Origin: Lutraria lutraria
Taxonomy: Eukaryota; Mollusca; Bivalvia; Venerida; Mactridae
Assembly: GCA_964023205.1 (NCBI GenBank)
Contig: OZ026845.1
Span: 5,342,001 to 5,406,000 of the forward strand
Direction: 5' to 3'
DNA: 64,000 nucleotides
Part shown: positions 1 through 12,203 of the stretch, piece after piece
Numbering within the stretch: position 1 is the first letter of the stretch
Layout of the letters: every line of letters begins with the position of its first letter
Notes under the pieces: model-generated
Told to the model about the DNA's origin: nothing
What the model saw: only the letters and a program-made list of their open reading frames with translations
The model's database searches: none
Position numbers and translations under genes: made by a program

Positions 1-2756
1 CCCACAGCTGGTCTGAAATCTTAACCAAATGTGGGTACTAACAATCAATTCAATACCTCCAGTTTTAAACTTTTATATCACATTTAATACTTTATTGTTA
101 CAAACACCATAAAGTTTCTGAATCAGTTTAAAACCATTAACAGAATAATAATGAAAAGATTATCTCTGAGATAGTTTAAGACCATTGTCAATCAGGTTCA
201 AATTTAGCATAAAACCTACATAATAAAGCATGCATTACCAAAAGGGCTGTATCATAGTGTATGCAACGACAAAGACTTAAGAAAGAAAAAACAACAGCTG
301 TTAAAATCTGGCAATCAATACAATGTCAGTGGGAACTTTTATAATGAAATCATATGTGACATTAAAATTTGAATGAAGGCAACTGAAAATAAGGAAAACT
401 GCAGACACATTAATCTATCAACTTAGACGTAGACAGGAACTTGAGGAAGTGGATAAACAGCAACAATACAGAATGAGCAAAGAAACAAGACACTGCGTTC
501 AATAAGCACATAATTATGTACCCCCATGGTATATTTGTTGAAACAGTAAAATATTATCTATTTAACATTATAAAGATAATCTGGGGGACAAGGCAAACAC
601 TATATACCCCAGCATCATCAGATGCCCGGGTGCATAAAAAATCTTTAAAATATCATCTGCCTGTTAAACAGTTTGCAGTATTTTATGAATTTCATAATAA
701 CTAAGAACAAATCCTAACTGATGCTAAAATGAATGAAGAAAATAGTCCAGAAGTTTAATGAAATCAGCTTTTTTGCATGATAAAAAGTGAGACAAAAGAC
801 TTAAAAGTGAATCTTCTCACTTTAAAAAAAATATTGACTTCAGCAATGTTTTCATATAGTATGATCCACAAAATGTCACTATAGGCCAATCAATTTTCAA
901 ATACATGCTCTGTTTGTTAAATGATAATTTGGATATTCATTGACGTAATTGTGACTTAAAAATGTCTTTAATGAAACTGTATTTGTACTAACAACCAGTA
1001 CACATCATCAAATGCCATCTTAATGAAATTGGATTTTAACTTCTTCACAATTAAATTTTTACTAACTCGACATAAATATACTAGAAAGCAAACAATTGAC
1101 ATTTCTCCCTACAGGAGGAAAATTTAACCAAACAAAAATCATATTGCTTTTTCTAATTGACCTTATTCACTTGAAAAAAACATAATTAAAGACGTCAAAC
1201 TTGTTCAAACACTGTAAACTGTCAGCAAATGTTAAATCTACATGATGTTTACCTACTCATAAACTATTCTTGTCCCAATGACTATTTTAATACAAGTGAT
1301 TTCGTACACTAAAATAATTTTAAAAAAGGTCAGTTTTTCGTGCTATCATTGTATTTAATAAATTTTATTAAAGTATGTTATTCAGTATTTGTGTAATGTC
1401 ATAACCAGTATATAACTTCATAGTCCCACATCAATATACCTACTGTATTATTGTACTGATGGGGGATTAGATAAATCAGATACACGGTCACTTGAATTAT
1501 ACAATGCTATATTAATTATCAATTCAATCAAAGTTGAGTGAAAATAAAAGTTGTTTATAATTAATTAACCTTTCTTATGGTGTCAATTTGGTTACTGTAA
1601 GATAATCATTTTAATCAATGTCAGAGCTCTTTACATTTTTTGGGAATGAAGCCAAGGTGAATTTTCCTAAAGAAAGCCTGGAGAATAATGTGTTGCCAAT
1701 TGAAAATCAAAATCAAATAAACAGTGAATGAGTATTTGCAAAATGGCATCTTAAAATATTTAAATTCCATTACAGCACTGAAATTATAATTATAAAATAG
1801 TTTTTAAGTTCAACTAGCGTGTTTATACAAACATTTTATTCTTTCATGTATTACACAGAATATCAAAAATACACTTCACACACACATTTAACATTTCAGG
1901 TATTTGAACCATGCACTTTCCAAAGTTTATTCAGGCAATGTGGAGACAGGGGACGTTTATTTAAGAAGTGTTAAAAACTTGAAAATTCAAAGTACTCGAT
2001 ATTAGCTCAAAGACTCATGTTTCTCATTGAAATCAATAGTAATGATCCTGTTCAAATACATTTACCACAGCAGACTATCAAAGAACATTTGAAATAGTTT
2101 ATACAGGTACAGAAGATGTACACTGAACTTTTGTGTTAATTAAGACAGCTATCACAATGAAACATGTCGTCACTGCAAGCAGCAACTGAATTGGAATTCT
2201 TCATTACAAGTAAAACCATTCACTAATCTGAGTGTTAAAGTTGTAACTTTGAAATAACATTATAACTAACATTATCTTAACTCTATCCATCCGTCTAAAA
2301 AAAAACAAGGTCAAAATTTTCAGTCATTAAATTCAACAAACAGGTATGTAATATACATTTGGACATAATAATTAAGTTAGTTACAAATTAGGACTAAGTG
2401 TCATTATACTTTATCAACTAATGTCAACCCTGCTCCCCTCAAACTCAGTGAAGCACTTATTCGATAATTTCATAAATGGCTAGGCTAACCTCTTACTCTT
2501 ACCGTTAAGAGATTACTTATAAAATATTTTAGTATGATTTCTCTGACATTCTCTACAAGATACAACAGTTAACCAGTTTGAAAGAGGCTTACTTCAAGGT
2601 GTAATTTCATAATCATAAATCAAATACAAACATTGATTCTTTTTGTTTACAATGCGATTTCTTGCGCATGCATATTCCATGGTTGGCAAAAATAGTTCCG
2701 GGTTAAAGGCTACATGAAACGAAAGCAAAACATGGAGAGGCAAAAGGACGGTATTT
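1..2756. other. AT-rich stretch, no gene seen
   Basis: Only short ORFs below 65 codons occur here, none with recognisable domains or flanking splice sites that build a gene. The base composition is strongly AT-rich. It could be intergenic, or the 3' UTR or intron of a gene lying to the left; I cannot tell which. Confidence 0.5.
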
Positions 2757-3225
2757 CGCGGTGTTTTAATCAAAATTGGGATGTTCAACTTATTCTACTT
2801 ATCCTCCCAAAGAACAGTACTTAGCAGAATAAGGTATTTACTACCAATAGTGACAGGGCCCTCATTTGACGTTTGAGGGCATATAAACCGTTTATTCTGA
2901 GTATTACTTTCGCTTAAATGGGGCAGATCAAGAACGTTACAAGAATAAACTTAACATGCATGGTTTAACATTAAGTGATCTGTACACAAATGGGAAAACA
3001 ATTTGGTAAATGGATTTTACAGCCGAAATTCGGTCATATTCCCAATGGAAAATAGTATCTTTTTTCTCTAGCTAGTAATTCACAGACAAAAATTCCCAAT
3101 AAAAAAATAAGAATTTTCTTTCTTTTTTTTATTATTAATTTTATAAGTTCATTAACACCACTGTTGGTAGTAAATACCTTATCCTGCTACTGTTCTATGG
3201 GAGAATTTTGATTAAAACACCGCGA
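2757..3225. repeat. Foldback (inverted-repeat) element
   Basis: The sequence around 2757-2850 (GGTGTTTTAATCAAAATT, then a stretch ending ATTTACTACCAA) returns in reverse complement at about 3160-3225. The arms are imperfect, roughly 60-90 bp, around a loop of about 310 bp. The loop contains the segment AGCCGAAATTCGGTCATAT, which recurs near 24776, so this is a dispersed family. No coding capacity is seen. A non-autonomous DNA transposon is the likely origin. Confidence 0.55.
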
Positions 3226-3455
3226 AAATTCCCAAACCCACAGGTATGGGTCATATTCCTTATTTTAATACCGCGAAAAAACCCTGGCCAGTTCAATTCG
3301 GCGACATATGGACATACTTGTTACACACACCCTGAGTTTACACTGCCGAGTCATTGAGGGCATATAAATCGATGGACCAGGATGGGTACATAACTTCTTT
3401 GTATCAGGACACGTAAAAGCTGTTCTTTACCATGGAATTGTTGATTCCTATGTCA

Positions 3456-3915
3456 TAGAGCTGGGTATCGGTCCTTAAAAGCGTATCACGATATATCATA
3501 ATATTTCATGCTGTATCGCGATACATATCGCAATATATATAAATGGTAAATTTACAGAAAAACATTACCAATTAACATTTATATAATGCCTTGGGTAACA
3601 ATACAGACAATAGCTCACAGTGTATTTTCACATTTCAAATATTTTGTTCTGTTTTAGCAGTGTTGAAACTATTAATGCATGTATAAATATACATATATAT
3701 ATGTTCGCAGTTAATAATATTACAAAAAAATACAAGATTGACCAGCATTTAGACATAAATAACACTTTACCACTATGTATGAACTTTTTTACAATAATAA
3801 ACATAAAGTTCAGTTATTTCAGCATAACCCGATATATCAGTATGCTGAAAAAATATTGTGATATTTATATTGTCTGGCTGATATCGCGATATACCGATAA
3901 AACCTCCCAGCTCTA
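3456..3915 (+). mobile_element. hAT-type MITE, copy 1 (460 bp)
   Basis: The element starts TAGAGCTGGG and ends CCCAGCTCTA. It is bracketed by a perfect 8-bp direct repeat, CTATGTCA (3448-3455 and 3916-3923). An 8-bp target duplication with TA(G)-type terminal inverted repeats is the hAT superfamily signature. The interior is non-coding and rich in CGATA/TATCG motifs that make the two ends partly self-complementary. A second copy is at 32439-32876 in the same orientation. Confidence 0.88.
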
Positions 3916-3923
3916 CTATGTCA

Positions 3924-4560
3924 CACTCACAGTAAGTGTGTCTTGTTAAAACTACTGTAATCCCCTCATAGAAAGTGACAGACACGAAACAGTGGCATCA
4001 ATGTTGGGTGTGTTTATAGACAAACAGAGTCTGAGAGGCTACATGCTCGCTGCTCATTGTTCTTGAAAAGCTGGGTAAATATACTTCTATTTCTAATCTA
4101 AATTCTAATTAACATTTGAGTTCGTTGTTTTTTTGGCTTCAATTATATATTAGAATTTTTAAGCATGCTATTAAATCACACAAAACAATCTGATGAATTA
4201 AACATAGCAGTTATCAAATATGTTTTCACATCAATGCAAGCTTGGAGTAAAAAAGCTACTTTTACAATATTAACCAGTTTTTACTACCTGATATCCGAAT
4301 TAGTGATAGTATCCAAAAAGTACACAACTGATGCTTTGAATTTCTGCCGTTCACGAACACGCCTGACGATTGCAGACTAAACTCTAACGCTCATAAACTG
4401 TATCAATTAGTCTAACACAATACCAACCAATCATTTATGTATAACAATCAATCTATAGCAGATTCTTTTCCATTATTAATTAATTATGATAAAAGCTGCG
4501 TCCGCTATACGGTACTTCCGGTATATTGATCTGACAGCTTCCAAACTTACACGGTAATGC
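3924..4560. other. No feature seen
   Basis: AT-rich sequence between the hAT MITE and a SINE. It contains one 71-codon ORF with no recognisable features. Confidence 0.4.
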
Positions 4561-4561
4561 A

Positions 4562-4690
4562 TCTAAGTCATCCGATATGGGGCTCGAACCAGCGACGTCC
4601 TGCTTGCAAGTCAGGCGCTCTACTAACTGAGCTAATCGGGATGTTAATATAGCCAAGGACTTATGTATATAAGTCCTTGAAATAGCCAAT
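4562..4690 (-). mobile_element. tRNA-derived SINE head
   Basis: Read on the minus strand there is an A box (TTAGCTCAGTTAGTAGAGC) and a B box (GGTTCGAGCCC) at tRNA spacing, with an anticodon-loop-like CTTGCAA. The acceptor and T stems do not pair properly, so this is a SINE head or pseudogene and not a functional tRNA-Ala. A 13-bp palindrome (CAAGGACTTATGT and its complement) sits just to the right at about 4653-4680. Related heads are at 9936 and 28561. Confidence 0.65.
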
Positions 4691-4734
4691 TTATTAATAC
4701 AATCAAAGTACTGACGGAAGGGGATTTTTCCCAT

Positions 4735-6456
4735 ACCTCTGAAATACAGTTAGACCCAACACTGTCACCTGAGGAAATACATGTACAATGTATATACAAC
4801 ATTTTATTCTCATAATTAATTTCAATTTAGTCTAATTTCTGAGACATACAGGCAATTGGTTCATGATTTTGGTATTTCATATATTGCCAGTTACATCTTA
4901 TTGTGTAAGGCTAAAACTGTCGGACTTCTGAGTTTTGAAAAGTATATGTCTTTACAGCTGTACTAAGTATAATTTGCTGTGGCGCATTGAAAACAAATAG
5001 TCAAACAGCGCGCAATAAAAATTTATAAGGGAAGTTGTCGTTTAAAAGCAAGGAAGTAGACTATGTACTTCTAAATTTAGTGATAAGTGGGGTTTCACCA
5101 AATAAGCTACAACTGATCTCTCGATATATTTTTCTAACACAATGATTTTTTATTCAAAACCTGGTATGCCTACCGTTAATATAAGCATGTACAAAATTGA
5201 TCGAGAACACAATAATACTGGTGGTACATAATAACACTACATATAATACATAGAACTTAAAATGAGACAACATCCAAAAAGGAAAACAATCTGTTTAGTT
5301 TACACAGCTGGTTTACGTTATAAGGAAAACAATGAAAGGACAAACCTACTCATATTCGCCTATTTATATCCTGCATTCCATGAACAATTTTAATACTAAA
5401 ATTCATTGACAAATCTTTACATACACTGTAATATAACAAAAGTTCTTAGCAAATGATACCTCCGTTAAATTGATAGGACAATTACTGATACATTTGTGTA
5501 CTTTGTTTTCTCATAACACTGTTGACAAAACTCATAAGCAGTTAAAGGCCCATTAGCTTTTTAAGAAAAACTTTATTAATTAAGTGCTGATAAGATATTA
5601 GAACTACGAGTAACTTACTTAAAACTGATGTTGATATAATGCATTTCTTTCAATATAATCTAGAATAAGAGTAACTAGACTGATACAGTTCCTTATTTTT
5701 TTCAATATCATAGAAAAGAAATTACTGTGCTATTACTTCTATATGTGCTTATTAAAGGATTTTAAAAGCCATGTGTTTTTTAAGTGATTCTGATACAAAT
5801 GAAGACAGTTTTCACCAGTAAAACATATTTCTAGGTAAAATAAAACCTACATGCATTGTAACATTTGAAAAGCGAATGGGACTTTACATATTGAGTTCAT
5901 GTAACATATTTGTACAAGAATATTAACTTTGTCACCCACCTAAAAATGTAGTGATATTTTACATATCAAGCCAATCAACAATAGTACACTCTTGTGATAC
6001 TTATAACTGTCAAGTGTTGAAGTCAAGTGTATCCAACAATCATAACTTAGTAAACTTGTACATGTATATGTATCATGTATACATGTACATATACATCTAT
6101 CAATTTCATTTTTAGAGGGGGGGGGGGAGTGCTATAATGATAGTATGTTTATTATATCAATCTAGTTATTACTAACCCCTAAAAAGACCATCACAACTGT
6201 GGGTTCAAACCCGACAGAGATCATATTTCAAATTTGAGGTAGATGTCCAGCTGGCTTACTGATGTTCGGTAGTTAAAGTTTAAACCCAAGAGTACTAAGT
6301 CTTTGTCCAACACTAAAGATGGAAAAACTGCAAAATTACCCTGAATGTTGTTGCTACGTTAATCAACAGTGAAAAAAAATTCATTTGCAAGCCAATAGCT
6401 ACATGTATATCTTTATCAAAGGGAGAAAACTCACAAAAACACCCTATGTAAGGATT
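4735..6456. other. AT-rich stretch with an 11-G tract, no gene
   Basis: No ORF of interest. A run of 11 G lies at 6117-6127, preceded by a small palindromic patch built on ACATGTAC/TACATGT motifs (about 6058-6100). Confidence 0.4.
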
Positions 6457-6823
6457 CAGTGTGGGGAATCCGCGTGACTTAGTGATGTCACAATGTTATC
6501 GTTACAAGCACGTTTTCTGTCAATTAAACTAGGAAAACATCACGTAAGTGCATTATTTTTCATTTTCTTCTAAAGCCACATAACTGTTGCAACTCCTTAC
6601 ATAAAGGGCTACCTCTGGTTCGGATTTTTGTCACTGTAGGCCCTCTACTTTTTTGCTTTTCTTGTCCAAACCGTTTGACAGAGTTATGAAAATGAACGTT
6701 ATTTTACAAGAAAATTTAAGAAAACGGTTTGGACAAGTTTAGTTTTCCTAGTTTAGTTGACAGAAAATGCGCTTGTAACGATAACATTGTGACGTCACTA
6801 GGTCACATGGATTCCCCACACTG
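6457..6823. mobile_element. Foldback DNA element with ~75-bp TIRs (367 bp)
   Basis: The left arm begins CAGTGTGGGGAATCC and its reverse complement ends the element; the arms match over about 75 bp with few differences. A perfect 6-bp direct repeat AGGATT flanks it (6451-6456 and 6824-6829). A second inner inverted pair (AAACCGTTT/AAACGGTTT) lies around 6668-6730. No ORF is present. It lies about 110 bp beyond the NEIL1 stop codon, so it may be transcribed as part of that 3' UTR. Confidence 0.85.
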
Positions 6824-6933
6824 AGGATTGGTATTAACTGAATAACTGAAGTCAAAAATATATACAAACATATATCCGACCATCCAACAAGGAGAAGGTT
6901 CTACATACAAAGTTTCAAAACGAGCCACTAAAA

Positions 6934-9900
6934 TTATAATTTCTTTGAAGATTTCTTTGGTGTTTTCAGAGAACCATTCTTTCTTCCACTACTATTAAGA
7001 TATTCAGCACCATTTTGAAGAGATTTTACTCGCTTTCCTTTACTTAGTTTCTGATTCACTTGTGTTTCCGACTCACAGACATCTAACTTGTTTTCTTCAT
7101 TTTTCATCTCTTTGTGTTTGTTTAGTCTTCTTTTGGTTGATTTCACTTTCTTATCTTTGGGTTCAGTTTTAATGCTGACTGGTTCTTGGTCTGGTAAACT
7201 TTCAATGGCAACGACAATGTCTTTTACTTTCTGTCTTGTTAATCTACCACCTAATCTTCCTTTAAGGCCTAAAAAAAAAAATACAAAATATTGATACTTG
7301 ATTTATAATGTTTGGATGTACATGTATGAACATGATTTTAAACAAGTATATTTTGTCATCTTTCTATATAACACTGTCTAAGGCTCAGGCAAACATTCCA
7401 CCGTCAACAAAGTTACAGGATAATTCACACTGTAGCATTAATTTTGCAGACTATAATAATGAACAGGAGACTCTTACCTTCTGTGACAAGATTTCTTTCT
7501 TTCTGTGTTTTAGTCCTGGCCTTTTTAGGCTTGGAGACATTTGACTTAGATACTGTATCATCATTGGCTTTCCTTTTTGTCTTCTTTGAACCAGACTGAA
7601 ATAAATAAAGTTCATTAAATAAGTAGTTTCATATTAGGTATTAAAGAAGTGATATATTGTCTAAACTGTAGACTAACAGTACAACCACTGTATCTGGGGA
7701 GTCAGTATCTTTTATTATTATACCTCACGTGACTTATTTATTCTATAGTCTTATGTGACGTCATATGGTGACAATCCATAATGTTACCCTCTGACATTAC
7801 ATTTCGGCCCGCTTGCCATAACAAAACTACCCTCACGCGCTGACGCGATACTACCGGATGCCGTGTTTTAGTCAATCTGTTCTATGTCCTAGACGATTTA
7901 ATGGGCGATTATCAAAATCCACTCATAATTTGACACCCCGTTTAGCAGAAGATAATTTGACAGCGAAAATAACTATGCTTCGTTTTAATTTCTGATACAG
8001 ACAAATTCTTTTGACTCAACCACCACGAAAAGACTGTATAATTGTTAGCATGTTTGTTGCATTCTTGTATTTCTTAATCATTGTTTTATTCGGTATAATA
8101 AAATAAATATCATATCCCACATAGGGTGATAGAACGTAATGTTCACCCTTGACAAAGTAATGTCAACCTCGCCTAACGCCTCGGTCAACATTACTTGTCT
8201 CGGGTGAACATTACGTTCTATCACCCTATGTGGGATGTGATATTTATATATTATACCTCACATGATTTATTTACTATATAGTCTTATGTGACAACAGAGG
8301 GTGACAAACCGTAATGTTACCCTGTGACATTGCATTTCCGCCCCCTTAATAGCTTAACAAAACTGACCTTACACACTCACACGATATTACCGGGTGCAGG
8401 GTTTTAGTCAATCTGTTCTGTATCGATTACTTCCCTTGTCTAGATTATTTGGCACTTCTTGAAATATATCGTAATTTGACATACGGTTTAGCAGAAGACA
8501 ATTTGACAACTAAAGTAACTATGGTGTCAGAAAGTTGTTTTGTTTCAATTTCTGTTATAATTTTGTTAACATGTTTGTAGCATTTAGAGTCTTTCTTAGT
8601 TATCGTTTGGTTCGATATAACAAAATAAACATTACATCCCACAGAGGGTGATAGAATGTAATGTTTACCCTTGACAAGGTAATGTTGACCAAGGCATTAG
8701 ATTAGAATCTATCACCCTCTGTGGGATGTGATATTTATATATTACTATGGTGGTCTGTTAAACCTAAAAAAGGGTTGATATGTAGTGATTGCTTCATAAA
8801 GCTAATTACAACTATTGATAACAGGTAGATTTTATTAAAATTTGGTATTCAATTATCATATGCCAGTATATTGTTTATCAGGTCTTACCTCTGGTTTATC
8901 ATCAGTGTCTGTGTCTGATTGTTTCTTCTTTGATTTGCTTCTTTTCTTTCCTCTAGTTTGTCCATCTGTAATTGTTAAAATAACAAAATATAAAAGGAAC
9001 CACGAGTAAATGGCCACAAGCAGTTATAGGTTTTGGTGAGAAAAACAACTGCTGGCTGCTTTCATTTTTCACCGGCCAAATGAACATTTGAATAAAGCCA
9101 TCAGTGCAAAAAGACCACATCTATATTCTCCTTTTGATTACCTTGTTTAAAAAGTTGGCACTAATAGTCTTAAACAAATTAACAAAATGAGTTAACAGCA
9201 ATTTTAAACTTTTTCAATTGCCTTACTTACGGTACTCTGAACAAATGCAATCATTCAAGTACAATTATGACTTAGCCAAATTAAATATAGCAATTCTCAG
9301 GTTTTGAGCATGTAGGTTACTAGAAGGGCCTACCTTTAGGAGCCAGAGGACCAGCAGGGCCTGAAAACCAGACTGTTCTCTTATTACGATCTACCAAATT
9401 CTTCATACCCTCCTGATAGTAACACTGCAACCAGTTGTTGAAGGCATTCGTATCATCACTTCTATCCTGTCCATCATACCAGGAACTTTCTAGGGAATTA
9501 AATAATAGGAAAAGAGGTTAAAACAAAGATAATAACAGACCAGAAGTACAAATAACAATTTTTTTCTCTAGGTTTAATAAGGCATCAATTATGAGAGTTG
9601 TTTGCCGACTTTTCCAGTTTTAATGATGGACTCCAGGCATACAACCAACAATCTCTGGTAAGCAAACAAAAATAAAAGTCTGCACAACTTCCAACACCAT
9701 CCAAACACATTTGACAGCATTTACAATTATATGTCTCACAAAAAGTTTTTTTTTTAAAAATAAACAAGAATTCATCAGTTAATTATTACATGTATAAACA
9801 AAGATTTATGTAGATGCTTATGAAACTACTTATGAATGAACATCTCTTTTCAAAATCAAGTGTTGATTGAACATATCACATGTAGCAGTATGGTATATAG

Positions 9901-11823
9901 TATTTGGTTTAATAAATTGGCTGTTATATTAACAGCAATAAGAGCTCAGTTGGTAGAGCATCAGACTTGCAAGCAGGAGGTTGTAGATTTGAGCCCCACA
10001 TCAGGTACACAATGATGTACGTATACTTTGTTTTCCTCCTCCCATTACAACTGCATTTATTATAATATATTGATGACAATGTGTCATATGTTTGCTTTAA
10101 TTGTTGTACTCATTATACTGAGAAAGTATTAAAATGTATAATAAGTCCTGTATCAGGTACATAGTTTTCATCATCCTATTAGTATTACACACACTCATTT
10201 TATGATGTATCTTTGTAATATATAGAATATCTAAAATGAAAAATAACCACAAACCTAGGGCTACAACTTCATTAGGTAAAATACTACATAACTGTAGAAA
10301 GTCAGGACACTCTGTTTTTATTGAAGTGACTTCAGTTAGAGTCTGTAACACACTTCTTGCTGAGACAAATGGGGGAATCTTCAGTCTAAAAATCAAATAA
10401 TATAATACATGTATTAATACTAGTAAGTTATCTAGTATATTCCTTTTTATACAATCACTAATTAATTGAACTAGTTTGCTGTCTTATAAGTAACATACCA
10501 AATAAATTAAGAGCTTTTAGAAATGAAAAAATAAAAATCTTTATTGAATTATCCAGATCAATAATGTCAAACATCTGTTGAAAGTACAATAAAATTATAT
10601 GTGTTTTTTCCCAGCACATTATTAACCTACCTGTGGAGTATTTCAGCTCTAAGATAATTACCAATCCCATTAAAATACTTCTGATTCAACAAAACTTCAC
10701 AAATAGGTTTATCAAACGCAGCAGCTTTCATATTCTGTAATACATGGGTTCTGAAATACATTTTAAGACATATTTTTATCACAATAATCTTTAAAACAAT
10801 TAAGAGTGTAGAGATGTTATCATAATAATTCATTAATTGGAGGAAAAATGAAAATCAAAATTTTACGGTAGATAATAACACAGTAAGGCATGATTCTGTT
10901 TTAATAAGGGAATTAATGTCTAATGAGATACAATGTACTACACACTTGTATTTCAATTTATACAGTAACAACTTCATTACACTCAAAACAAACGGATGGA
11001 ATGACAAAATGACATTTCTGTCAGCTTATATTATAGTTTATAACATGAAAATTCACACTGCATGATTCATGGATACTAACAAATTTCTAATCAATTAATT
11101 GTAGTCAATTATTGAATTAAATAAAATTACGACAAGCAAGGAAGCTTAGAAGACTGAACAAATTTAACTACCAGAGATCTATGTCTCAGTAACTACTAAG
11201 GAAATCGTACCGACTTTTTTGCTCTTGAATGAGTATGAAAGTGAGAGAATGAATGTACTGTTCCTTGGACCAAATAAAAAGTCTCGGGTTGTTGAGAAAA
11301 AAATTAGGTTGGAAGGATAACCAGCATTTAGTATTAGACCTACTTAATTTAAATCTCATCACCTGAAGTTATCATAATCGGTCAGAACGCATGGTCCACG
11401 ATCTTTGAATGCAAAGTCAGCATGAGGAGTCCACTTCCCAAACCTCATGTAATCAACAAAGCTGAGTACCATGTCCGGAGTGTTGTCATCTGTATAAAAC
11501 TGAAGATGTGCATGCTTATGTAATTCCTCTTGCTGGCAAAATTCAAACTTTCCTGCCAATCCGAAAGTAAAAACAATATCAAGATGTTTTAATGTTTTAG
11601 CTTTGCTTTCTTTCTTCTTTGAATCATCAACAAGGGTTACGTCTGTAAGTGTTAACTTTATTTCTTTACCACGTGAAGTAGCTGTTATAATAAATCGTTT
11701 AGATGGAGGCTCAACTGCAGGATTTTTGCTGATGTCTGATTTTTTTATTCTCCCAAATACACGCCCATAACAAACCTTGTTGATGAACCGGCTCGCTAGA
11801 TGGAGTTCTGGACCTTCTGGCAT
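6934..11823 (-). CDS. NEIL1: NEIL1-type endonuclease VIII-like DNA glycosylase (7 exons, 465 aa)
   Basis: Bifunctional base-excision-repair glycosylase/AP lyase of the Fpg/Nei family, expected in the nucleus, removing oxidised pyrimidines and formamidopyrimidines. Minus-strand exons: 11823-11363, 10750-10631, 10385-10255, 9489-9334, 8965-8889, 7595-7478, 7268-6934. All junctions are GT-AG with matching phases and sum to 1398 nt. The start MPEGPE supplies the Pro2 nucleophile and Glu3; the conserved Lys is K53 (RGKE). The helix-two-turn-helix motif spans about residues 165-194 (NGIGNYLRAE, N185). The zinc-less finger motif DRNKRTVWF is at 271-279, with Arg275 at the position of human Lys242. 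The Met81 void-filling position appears to be Leu89 (FGLAG). The C-terminal ~180 residues are a Lys/Ser-rich, probably disordered nuclear tail, longer than in human NEIL1 (about 390 aa total). It shares a divergent promoter with TRMT1. NEIL2/NEIL3 are excluded by the start motif and the absence of zinc-finger cysteines. Confidence 0.95.
7718..8250. mobile_element. Foldback repeat unit 1 (NEIL1 intron 5)
   Basis: About 530 bp beginning TTATTATACCTCACGTGA. Its right part is a strong hairpin: an arm at about 8110-8148 (CACATAGGGTGATAGAACG) is repeated in reverse complement at 8202-8240, giving about 39 bp of nearly perfect stem. It is followed head-to-tail by a diverged second copy. It has no coding capacity. 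Confidence 0.75.
8251..8743. mobile_element. Foldback repeat unit 2 (tandem copy)
   Basis: Diverged copy of the preceding unit. It has the same start (TTATACCTCACATGATTTAT), the same middle landmark TTTTAGTCAATCTGTTCT and the same terminal hairpin (arms about 8632-8655 and 8707-8730, ending GTGGGATGTGATATTTATAT). The two units abut, so they arose by tandem duplication or by adjacent insertion. The 65-codon minus ORF inside it is spurious. Confidence 0.7.
9936..10045 (+). mobile_element. tRNA-derived SINE (NEIL1 intron 3)
   Basis: Contains the A box AGAGCTCAGTTGGTAGAGCA and the B-box-like GATTTGAGCCCCA, followed by a tail with TTTTCCTCCTCCCATTACA. Nearly the same tail, TTTTCCTCCTATTACACC, follows the head at 28561 when that copy is read on the minus strand, so both belong to one SINE family. 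Stem pairing is too poor for a functional tRNA. Confidence 0.65.
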
Positions 11824-12203
11824 CTTATGATTATCTGCGATTCGTTGATCTTACAAGAGCATAACAGTGAAAAAGCCACGCTAAGTTTGATGTTTATATA
11901 ATGATGAGGTCTAATATTTAACGAATAAGAGATATACCGTTGTCGTCCTATAAACATTATGTTATTTTAACAAATCGAAGGAATTAAACAGACTTAAGCG
12001 ATAACGAATCAAACGCGTATTATTTCTTTTTTCTTTAACAAGTTTGATTATCAGGCGTCAAAACAAAATATTGATGATTTCAAGAAATTGATGACAAATT
12101 TTGCTACTAACACGTAGTGACGTCACGCTATGTATAGAACGGTCTAAGGGAGGTAACTGCGTGGGCGGTGTTCCGTGTAAAATATACCTCGTGAAATTGA
12201 AAC
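11824..12203. promoter_or_regulatory. Divergent NEIL1/TRMT1 promoter
   Basis: The first ATG codons of NEIL1 (minus, 11823) and of the TRMT1 upstream exon (plus, 12204) are 380 bp apart, so both transcripts must start in this interval. It is locally more CpG-containing than its surroundings. A full palindromic CRE (TGACGTCA, 12118-12125) lies about 80 bp before the plus-strand ATG. No convincing TATA box is seen. A shared bidirectional promoter is inference from the spacing. Confidence 0.7.
12118..12125. promoter_or_regulatory. CRE palindrome TGACGTCA
   Basis: Perfect CREB/ATF consensus in the divergent promoter. Caution: the same octamer within a similar context (GTGACGTCACGC) recurs at about 17381 inside a MITE, so this copy may descend from a repeat. 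Confidence 0.45.

Noticed and set aside
3620..3985. Overlapping ORFs of 109 (plus) and 70 (minus) codons
   Set aside because: Both lie inside the hAT MITE, and the second MITE copy at 32439 does not preserve them.
4567..4640. A functional tRNA-Ala gene (minus strand)
   Set aside because: The A and B boxes and a TGC-like anticodon are present, but the acceptor and T stems do not pair.
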